Positions 58,374 through 64,000 of a DNA stretch of 64,000 nucleotides are shown piece after piece. A model generated the notes under the pieces. The model worked only from the letters and a program-made list of their open reading frames with translations, searched no databases and was not told the DNA's origin. Made by a program: the position numbers and the translations under genes. The stretch covers positions 1-64,000 of the forward strand of contig JAHHSI010000009.1 in NCBI GenBank assembly GCA_020025275.1. Direction: 5' to 3'. The first letter of the stretch is position 1. Each line of letters starts with the position of its first letter. This DNA is from Oscillospiraceae bacterium. GTDB taxonomy: Bacteria > Bacillota > Clostridia > Oscillospirales > Oscillospiraceae.

Positions 58374-60107
58374 TTATAACTTCCAGTTGACCGCCTGTTC
58401 TCGTTGTGCAACAAACCGTCGGTACAATCCCTCCTCCGCCATCAGCTGGGAATGGGTGCCCTGCTGGATGATCCGGCCCTGTTCCAGCACCACGATCTGG
58501 TCGGCGTGCTGAACGGTTTTCAGGCGATGAGCGATCATGACGATGGTCTTTTTCCGGGTCAGCTCCTCAATGGCCCACAGCAGTTCCTGCTCATTTTCCG
58601 GGTCCACATTGGCTGTTGCCTCGTCGAGAATAATGATGGGCGCATCCTTCATGATGGCGCGGGCAATGGACAAGCGCTGCCGCTCTCCTCCCGACAGCGA
58701 CCCGCCGCTCTCTCCGATGATGGTATCATAGCCTTGCGGCAGCGCCATGATAAACTCGTGGCACCGGGCCTTTTTAGCCGCTGCAATTACGGCCTCCATG
58801 GGTGCATCGGGCTGGCCGAAGCGAATGTTGTTAGCCACGGTGTCCCGGAACAGATACACATTCTGAAAGACAAAACTGAAGTTCCGCATCAGCGCATCCA
58901 TGCTGTACTCTTTGATGTTTCGTCCGCCCAAGGTGACCGTGCCGCTGTCCACATCCCAGAAGCGGGAGAGGAGATGGCAGAGGGTAGTTTTTCCGCCGCC
59001 GGAGGGACCCACAATGGCCGTGGTGGTGTTTTGCGGAATGGTCAGTGACAGATCCCGAATGATTTTTTTCTCCCCATAGGCAAAATCGATATGGTCGGCC
59101 TGCAGCGTATAGGAGACCGGAGCATCATCCACCCCGTCGATCTCCATAGCCGGCACGTCCAAGATCTCATTGGCCTGTTTGACGCACAGATCTACCACAC
59201 GGAGCAGCGCCGAGTACGTGCCGGCCCGCTCCAGTCCCTCCATCATCATAAACGAGCAGATCATCAGCATGATGCAGTCCACAAGAGACATGGTCCCGCC
59301 GGTATAAAAGTAGACGGACGCCAGAACCATCCCCACGCCGATCATCTTGGCCACCAGATGTTGCAGCGCCATGTAGGGCACCAGAATCAGCTCCATCGTG
59401 GTGTTGGCCTTTGCATTTTCATCGATGGCTGTCTCCAGTTTTTGATTGTACTTTCCGGATACGTGGTACGATTTTACTTCGGCGATCCCCTTGATGTACT
59501 CCAGTACCTTTTCGACAACAACGGCATCTGTTGCCATCTTTTTCTCCGAACACGCTTCGGACGCCTTCTGCATCCGCCAATTGACAAGGAGGTACACCAA
59601 CAACCCCGCCACAAGCAGTCCCCCCATCCGGCCATCGAAAAAGAACATCATCACTGTGACCACGCCCGTAAAGAACATACCGCTGGTCACGAACATCACC
59701 ACTCTCGTCCCCACGTCCGCCAGGCTTTCCATGGTGTTGGTGGTTACCGAGGTGATCTTCCCCAAACTGTTCTCGTTGAAATAGCCCATGGGGAGATAGC
59801 GCATATGCTCGGCGATCTCCATCCGCTTTCCGGCCGCCGTTCCATACCCGGCCTCCGTCTGCAGCATGGTGGCCCGGTAATTGATGAAGGCGGCTCCCAC
59901 AATGGACAGCACCATGATCCCGAAGGCCCCCCAGAGAACGCCGTCGGTGATCCCGCCATTGAATATGGCCTGGACCACCACATAGATCGCCGAGATTTTC
60001 AGCGCCCCGAACAGGGCCGAAAAGACGCCGAGCACAATGGAGCGATAAAATTTTTTCCGATTTTCAACACTGCAAAAGGCAAAGAATCGTTTCAATGTCT
60101 GATACAT
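58374..60107 (-). CDS. Heterodimeric ABC transporter, subunit B of locus 2
   Basis: A 577-residue half transporter: six membrane helices and an ATPase domain with Walker A GPSGGGKTTLCHLL, signature LSGGERQRLSIARAI and Walker B IIILDEATANVDPENE. The D-loop VDPENE again resembles siderophore-import type systems. AGGAGGTGCC is 5 nt before the ATG at 60107, 13 nt after the partner's stop. A long in-frame extension upstream lies inside the partner gene and is rejected. It forms a heterodimer with the next subunit. Substrate inferred, not shown. Confidence 0.85.
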   Translation of the reverse strand: MYQTLKRFFAFCSVENRKKFYRSIVLGVFSALFGALKISAIYVVVQAIFNGGITDGVLWGAFGIMVLSIVGAAFINYRATMLQTEAGYGTAAGKRMEIAEHMRYLPMGYFNENSLGKITSVTTNTMESLADVGTRVVMFVTSGMFFTGVVTVMMFFFDGRMGGLLVAGLLVYLLVNWRMQKASEACSEKKMATDAVVVEKVLEYIKGIAEVKSYHVSGKYNQKLETAIDENAKANTTMELILVPYMALQHLVAKMIGVGMVLASVYFYTGGTMSLVDCIMLMICSFMMMEGLERAGTYSALLRVVDLCVKQANEILDVPAMEIDGVDDAPVSYTLQADHIDFAYGEKKIIRDLSLTIPQNTTTAIVGPSGGGKTTLCHLLSRFWDVDSGTVTLGGRNIKEYSMDALMRNFSFVFQNVYLFRDTVANNIRFGQPDAPMEAVIAAAKKARCHEFIMALPQGYDTIIGESGGSLSGGERQRLSIARAIMKDAPIIILDEATANVDPENEQELLWAIEELTRKKTIVMIAHRLKTVQHADQIVVLEQGRIIQQGTHSQLMAEEGLYRRFVAQREQAVNWKL

Positions 60108-60120
60108 ACTTGGCACCTCC

Positions 60121-61857
60121 TCACAAGCTGTCTTTGGCCAAACTATGGGCCTTCCAGAGGTTCCGATAGAGCGGACAGGTCTCCAGCAGCTCCTCATGGG
60201 TCCCCTTTCCGGCAATGTTCCCCTGATCCACCACGGCAATCTGATCGGCGTCCTTGATGGTGGACAGACGATGTGCAATGACGATGAGCGTTTTGCCCTG
60301 CACCAGTCGGGCAATGGACGACTGCAGGACGGCCTCATTTTCCGGATCGGTGTAGGACGTGGCCTCATCCAGAATGATGATCGGCGCATTTTTCAGCATG
60401 GCTCTTGCAATGGAGATCCGCTGCCGCTCTCCACCGGACAGATGCCCGCCGCCGCTGCCGACCACGGTGTCAAAGCCCTTTTCCAGCTCCATAATGAACT
60501 CCCGGCAGCCGCAGTCCCGGGCCGCCTGCTCCACCTCTGCGTCGGTGGCGCCGGGCTTGCCCATCCGGATATTTTCCCGGATGGTATCATCAAAGAGGAA
60601 GTTGTCCTGCGAGACATAGGCGATGAGTCCGTGGTACTGCTCAAGGGGCAGATTTCGTATATCAACGCCGCCGATGTAGATACCGCCCCCATCCACGTCC
60701 CAAAAGGAGGCCATCAGCTTGGCAATGGTGGATTTTCCGCTGCCGGAGGGCCCTACCAGCGCATTCACCGTTCCCTCCCGGAATGTCAGATCAATGCCGT
60801 GCAGCACCTCTTTTTCGTCATAGCCAAAGCGCACCTGCCGCAGCGTGACGGTATGATCCTTCAGCGCTGTCGGCTGCGTCTGGGGCCGCGGCAGCTCTTC
60901 GGCCCCGAGGACGGACGTCACCTCACCGATCACCGTGTTCAGCTTGGCAATGTCATCACTGAACGCCATGCAGTTGAGGATCGGCGTAATGAGGCCCATG
61001 GCGAGGATGACCACAAAAACGAAACTGGTCACCGACAGGGAACCATTCCGCACCCAAAGACCGCCGATGGGCAGCACACTGACCAAGGTAGCGGGCATGA
61101 TGTTCATGGAGAAGGTGAAAAAGATGTTGCTCTTGCGCATCCAATCCACATAGCTGGCCGCCCCCTCCTTCGTGGCCGCTACGAACTTTTCATAGGAACT
61201 CTTGGCTTTGCCAAAGACCTTGATGACCTCAATGCCGCCGATGTACTCCACCGCCGTATCATTCAGATTCTTGGTGGCCTGCACCGTGCGTCTGTAATTC
61301 TGTTCGTACCCGATCATCATACAGGAAAAGCAGATCATGCCCACCGGGAACGTCATCAGGGAGACCAGCGCCATGCGCCAGTCGATCCAGAAAAGAAGTC
61401 CCAGTGTCGCCGCCACGGCGCACAGATTCCCGCTCATCTCCGGGATCATGTGGGCCAAGGTGGTTTCAATACTGTCGATCCGCTCCACCAGAATGTTCTT
61501 CAGATTGCCCGAACCGCTGCGCTGGACTTCTCCCAGCGGCATCCGCTCCAGCTTCTGCAGTCCCTGCTTGCGGATATTGGCCAGCACAGAAAAGGTGGCC
61601 ACATGGGAGCAGGCCGTTGAAACAGCGTGAAACAGCACCCGCAGCAGCCACATGACCGCCATGGCCAGACAATCCAGCGCATACCCCCGAAAGTTTATAT
61701 CCCCCTGCAGCAGTTTGCCCACCATGTGGGCCACCATAATAAAGGGAAGCATCTGGCACAGTGCCCCCAGCGCAGCGCTGAACACGCTGAAGATATAAAA
61801 TCTTTTTTTCTGCCCTGCAAATTCCATGATCCAGGCAAATGTACTTTTTTTCTTCAC
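60121..61857 (-). CDS. Heterodimeric ABC transporter, subunit A of locus 2
   Basis: A 578-residue half transporter, paralogous to locus 1. Six helices, then Walker A GPSGSGKSTIAKLM, signature LSGGERQRISIARAM and Walker B IIILDEATSYTDPENE. The D-loop TDPENE is atypical for exporters. The GTG at 61857 is preferred because GGGAGG lies 7 nt before it; an ATG nine codons earlier has no good site. About 190 bp upstream is the GTTAG-N6-CTAAC site at 62041-62070, and beyond it a TetR gene on the same strand. Confidence 0.85.
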   Translation of the reverse strand: MKKKSTFAWIMEFAGQKKRFYIFSVFSAALGALCQMLPFIMVAHMVGKLLQGDINFRGYALDCLAMAVMWLLRVLFHAVSTACSHVATFSVLANIRKQGLQKLERMPLGEVQRSGSGNLKNILVERIDSIETTLAHMIPEMSGNLCAVAATLGLLFWIDWRMALVSLMTFPVGMICFSCMMIGYEQNYRRTVQATKNLNDTAVEYIGGIEVIKVFGKAKSSYEKFVAATKEGAASYVDWMRKSNIFFTFSMNIMPATLVSVLPIGGLWVRNGSLSVTSFVFVVILAMGLITPILNCMAFSDDIAKLNTVIGEVTSVLGAEELPRPQTQPTALKDHTVTLRQVRFGYDEKEVLHGIDLTFREGTVNALVGPSGSGKSTIAKLMASFWDVDGGGIYIGGVDIRNLPLEQYHGLIAYVSQDNFLFDDTIRENIRMGKPGATDAEVEQAARDCGCREFIMELEKGFDTVVGSGGGHLSGGERQRISIARAMLKNAPIIILDEATSYTDPENEAVLQSSIARLVQGKTLIVIAHRLSTIKDADQIAVVDQGNIAGKGTHEELLETCPLYRNLWKAHSLAKDSL

Positions 61858-62040
61858 TCGACTCCCTCCCGGTCCGTTGTTCATCCTGTCATACCCTCTT
61901 TCTTTTCGCTCTCTTATGGCCGCTGCACACAGCAGGCTTATGCAACCGGCCTGTGCATCGCCATCCATTCAACGCAGCCGCTTTTCTTGACCGGTCGACG
62001 GCACCGATCGCAGCTTCCCATCGTGGCTATGCGCCGCCCG

Positions 62041-62070
62041 CCCCAAAGTTAGCCTTAGCTAACTTTGGGG
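62041..62070 (-). promoter_or_regulatory. Palindromic operator GTTAG-N6-CTAAC (site F)
   Basis: 12-bp perfect arms CCCCAAAGTTAG and CTAACTTTGGGG around CCTTAG. It lies between the TetR stop and the ABC pair. It could also act as a hairpin after the TetR gene, but the GTTAG-N6-CTAAC core matches the other sites exactly. Confidence 0.72.
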
Positions 62071-62086
62071 CAAAAATTACAGGGTC

Positions 62087-62704
62087 TTAAAACCCCATAA
62101 TTTTTTGCCACCCTCCCTCATAGAAGGTGACCAGCTGTTTGGTGTACTCCGCCGTATTTTCCCGTGGGATCTCATGCACCACCATTTCGAAATATGCATA
62201 GAACATACCACTGGTCAGCATATGCTCCAACTGCGGATGCACTGCATTCATGGGCAGCCCATTTTCAGCCATGGTCTGTGCAAAGTCCTGCGTAGCATCG
62301 CAATCCATCTGCGTCATATCGTGGATCAGATTTTCATACGGTGTCCCCTCGGCGCAGCAGAGGATCAGACGAAACGCCGTGAAATGATCGTAGATATACT
62401 CCGTCATACGCGACATTCCCGCAATGGCATAGTCCACCATGCCGGTGCGCTGTTCCTCCGGCGGGATCTGGTGGAAATTGTCCAAAACCTCCTGATAGAT
62501 ACGGAGGATCTCCGTATACTTCTCCTTGACTAAGGCGTCAAACAGCTCCTCTTTACTTTTGAAGTACCCATAAAAGGCGCCCGTGGTGACCCCGGCCTGT
62601 CGGACAATATTCCGCAGAGAAGCACCCTGAAATCCTTTTTGAAGGAACTCCTGACAGGCCACGGTCAGGATATTTTCCAGTGTGGTCGGCTCGCTCTCAC
62701 GCAA
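62087..62704 (-). CDS. TetR/AcrR-family regulator of ABC locus 2
   Basis: A 205-residue regulator. The HTH reads LENILTVACQEFLQKGFQGASLRNIVRQAGVTTGAFYGYFKSKEELFDAL, and the C-terminal part is helical (TetR_C type). The start is a TTG at 62704 with GGAGGGAG upstream; ATG starts further up have no ribosome site. It lies upstream of the ABC pair on the same strand, and its promoter carries a palindrome. It probably represses itself and perhaps the ABC genes in answer to an unknown ligand. Confidence 0.88.
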   Translation of the reverse strand: MRESEPTTLENILTVACQEFLQKGFQGASLRNIVRQAGVTTGAFYGYFKSKEELFDALVKEKYTEILRIYQEVLDNFHQIPPEEQRTGMVDYAIAGMSRMTEYIYDHFTAFRLILCCAEGTPYENLIHDMTQMDCDATQDFAQTMAENGLPMNAVHPQLEHMLTSGMFYAYFEMVVHEIPRENTAEYTKQLVTFYEGGWQKIMGF

Positions 62705-62722
62705 TGCGCTCCCTCCCCGAAA

Positions 62723-62750
62723 GATAACAGTGTTATATAACGGTGTTATC
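62723..62750 (-). promoter_or_regulatory. Operator palindrome of the TetR gene (locus 2)
   Basis: GATAACAGTGTTAT faces ATAACGGTGTTATC: 14-bp half-sites with 12 matching positions. It overlaps the -10 and start of transcription. Confidence 0.7.
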
Positions 62751-62776
62751 ATATCGCAGGAGCCGCCCCCTGTCAA
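62748..62776 (-). promoter_or_regulatory. SigA promoter of the TetR gene (locus 2)
   Basis: TTGACA (62771-62776), 17-bp spacer, TATGAT (62748-62753) on the minus strand. Confidence 0.85.
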
Positions 62777-62952
62777 GAGCTTTTTCTCATTTCTTCTCTT
62801 CTGTTCCGTGCCGTGCGCCAGTCGTATCATCCTTCGATCCCCATGAGGCCCCTGTTCCCCGGCCGTATCTGCTGCGCTTCGCCGTCGCTGCCGCAGCGGG
62901 CCGGCTCCCCCGCCGTCTTTGCGCGGAAATCGCTCCGCTGGGGCGAAAAATC

Positions 62953-62980
62953 TTTACATTGCGGTGAGGTGTGGTATAAT
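62953..62980 (+). promoter_or_regulatory. Promoter of the lipoprotein gene
   Basis: TTTACA (62953-62958), 16-bp spacer, TATAAT (62975-62980). Confidence 0.75.
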
Positions 62981-63023
62981 GGCACCAGGCCGCCAGACGG
63001 CCGCTCCGAAGGAGGTATGCTCC

Positions 63024-63545
63024 ATGATTCAAAAGAAACGACTGCTCGCCCTTTTTCTGGGGGCTGTTATGTTGTGCGTCCTGCTGTCCGGCTGTGGCCA
63101 GACCAAGGAGACAAAGGCCTATGCCTTCCACGATGTTTACATCGGGGCTGAATACTTGCTGAACAACCACGACCGTTCCTCGTGTGAGGATATGTATCTC
63201 AACGAGGACGGGTCCCTGACCATGGTCCTCACCGAAGCCCAGCGCAAGCACTGGGCCAATCCCCGTCAGGTCGAGGCCATCCTGCTGCCGCTGCAAATGA
63301 TGGGCGTGTCGATCTCCTACCATCAGGACTATACCCAGATGACCGTTTCCGCGCCGGACGGCGTGGCGGAAGCCGCAGCTCCCATGATCTGTAATTTTGC
63401 CTGGGTGGCAGAGCTGTATCAGGTGTTGAACGGAAACGAATCTTGGTCGTTGGACGTCACGGTGATCAACAGCGATACCGGCCAGATCCTGCAGCAGGTC
63501 ACGCTGCCGGACGAGGAACTGGACTGGAGTTTTATCGGGCAATAA
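63024..63545 (+). CDS. Lipoprotein of unknown function
   Basis: A 173-residue secreted lipoprotein. The signal (basic MIQKKRLL, hydrophobic ALFLGAVMLCVLL) ends in the lipobox LSGC with Cys24. The mature part is mixed, acidic, with no metal or sugar-binding motif I can name. AAGGAGG is 7 nt before the ATG. It is a single-gene unit with its own promoter and terminator. No family recognised. Confidence 0.75.
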   Translation: MIQKKRLLALFLGAVMLCVLLSGCGQTKETKAYAFHDVYIGAEYLLNNHDRSSCEDMYLNEDGSLTMVLTEAQRKHWANPRQVEAILLPLQMMGVSISYHQDYTQMTVSAPDGVAEAAAPMICNFAWVAELYQVLNGNESWSLDVTVINSDTGQILQQVTLPDEELDWSFIGQ

Positions 63546-63644
63546 TGTTCATCAGGCGGGGTCTCTATACATCTGACAGTAAGGAGCGTGCTGCGGCGGT
63601 CTATGAGCGCCGTCTGGCTCCTTCCGGAATCTTTTATCTTTCCC

Positions 63645-63682
63645 CAAAAAGAGAAGGGCACAGTGTGTCCTTCTCTTTTTTT
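63645..63682 (+). terminator. Terminator after the lipoprotein gene
   Basis: AAAAAGAGAAGG pairs with CCTTCTCTTTTT, ending in a T-run. Confidence 0.85.
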
Positions 63683-63891
63683 CATATGTTGTGAGATTCT
63701 CCGTACCAATTACGCTGTGCAGCCAAAATCAACACACCCGACACCACGCCGCTTTTCCGGGCTGTTACCTGTCTTTGTCGATGGCGCCGCACCCGTTTTC
63801 CGGGCTCCGCTGTACCATTTCCGTCGGCTCTGCAATATCCCTCCATTCCAAAAACACACACGTATCATGCGGTTCTTGTCATTCGCTCACC

Positions 63892-63920
63892 TTGACAGTA
63901 CGCCCCTCCGATGCTACAAT
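63892..63920 (+). promoter_or_regulatory. SigA promoter at the right edge
   Basis: TTGACA (63892-63897), 17-bp spacer, TACAAT (63915-63920). It reads toward the riboswitch-like sequence and a gene beyond the window. 63683-63891 shows no gene. Confidence 0.85.
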
Positions 63921-63954
63921 GAACCCCAGCTTATTGTATAAAATACCATAATTC

Positions 63955-64000
63955 GACAAGTGCTGCCTTTGGGCGGTGAAAAGGGAACTGGGTGAAACTC
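63955..64000 (+). promoter_or_regulatory. Cobalamin riboswitch (5' part, cut by the window edge)
   Basis: The final bases contain the conserved cobalamin-aptamer start: a GCTGCC/GGGCGGT stem, then AAAAGGGAA and CTGGGTGAAACTC, matching the RF00174 pattern GGGAA...GGTGaaA.tCC. It lies just downstream of a consensus promoter. The rest of the aptamer, including the B12 box, is beyond base 64000. It should control a B12 transport or synthesis gene. Confidence 0.75.

Noticed and set aside
62041..62070. Site F only as a terminator of the TetR gene
   Set aside because: It could form a hairpin, but no T-run follows on the minus strand, and its core GTTAG-N6-CTAAC is identical to five promoter-linked sites. 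Operator use is preferred; a dual role is not excluded.
1..64000. CRISPR arrays, tRNA/rRNA genes, insertion sequences, prophage genes, replication origin
   Set aside because: No regularly spaced repeats, no cloverleaf with a TTC-type arm and CCA end, no transposase, integrase or phage structural genes, and no DnaA-box cluster were seen by reading both strands. A programmatic scan could still find a short tRNA I missed.

Overview
The window looks like the chromosome of a GC-rich Gram-positive anaerobe of the Clostridia, most likely an Oscillospiraceae-type gut bacterium (inference). The reasons are: consensus SigA promoters (TTGACA, 17 bp, TATAAT), strong AGGAGG ribosome sites, a Bacillus/Clostridium-type LexA box (GAAC-N4-GTTC) before a UvrX-like polymerase with its YolD partner, DUF1836, DegV, YhaM, a YtrA-type GntR regulator and FeoB with a small Cys-rich partner. 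I saw no tRNA, rRNA, CRISPR array, transposase or prophage. Most genes sit in short operons closed by clear hairpin terminators.

Layout. 1-3.3 kb: a truncated XRE-family membrane regulator, a YtrA-like GntR/ABC operon with an operator over its own promoter, and a CoA-binding protein. 3.5-12.6 kb: a ten-gene Mrp/Mbh-like cation antiporter operon (E, F, G, DUF4040, MbhE+B fusion, C, then four different D/H-type antiporter subunits) with no hydrogenase or oxidoreductase subunit. 12.7-17.2 kb: a threonine-aldolase-like enzyme, a small membrane protein, and the ferrous-iron operon feoA2-feoA-feoB-Cys-rich. 17.4-31 kb: housekeeping and salvage genes (CmpB-type membrane protein, nucleoside hydrolase plus ribokinase, DegV, LMW phosphatase, proC, acyl-ACP thioesterase, KefB-type antiporter, oligoendopeptidase F, a frameshifted MarR regulator, nitroreductase, YbaK). 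28.9-35.6 kb: a phosphonate/phosphite-type ABC operon ending in a nucleotidase and mgtC, preceded by an RpiR regulator. 36-47.8 kb: NhaC antiporter, thioesterase, a frameshifted MATE pump, ABC-F, cupin, YhaM, a GltS-type symporter and a Cys-rich protein. 48-62.8 kb: an ICMT-like methyltransferase plus ATC-hydrolase-family protein, two tiny peptide genes, an SOS-controlled Y-family polymerase operon, and two loci each holding a TetR regulator and a heterodimeric exporter-fold ABC transporter. The right end carries a lipoprotein and the start of a cobalamin riboswitch.

The most interesting signal is a shared palindrome, GTTAG-N6-CTAAC. It occurs six times: three in the feo operon, and one each before the ICMT/ATC-hydrolase unit and both ABC pairs. 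It often overlaps the -10 element. This suggests one metal-responsive repressor (not encoded here) joins Fe(II) uptake to two putative metallophore importers and a thiazoline-hydrolase-family enzyme. The ABC pairs carry DPENE D-loops like those I recall from IrtAB/YbtPQ siderophore importers. Two genes (MarR, MATE) have single-base frameshifts at T runs.
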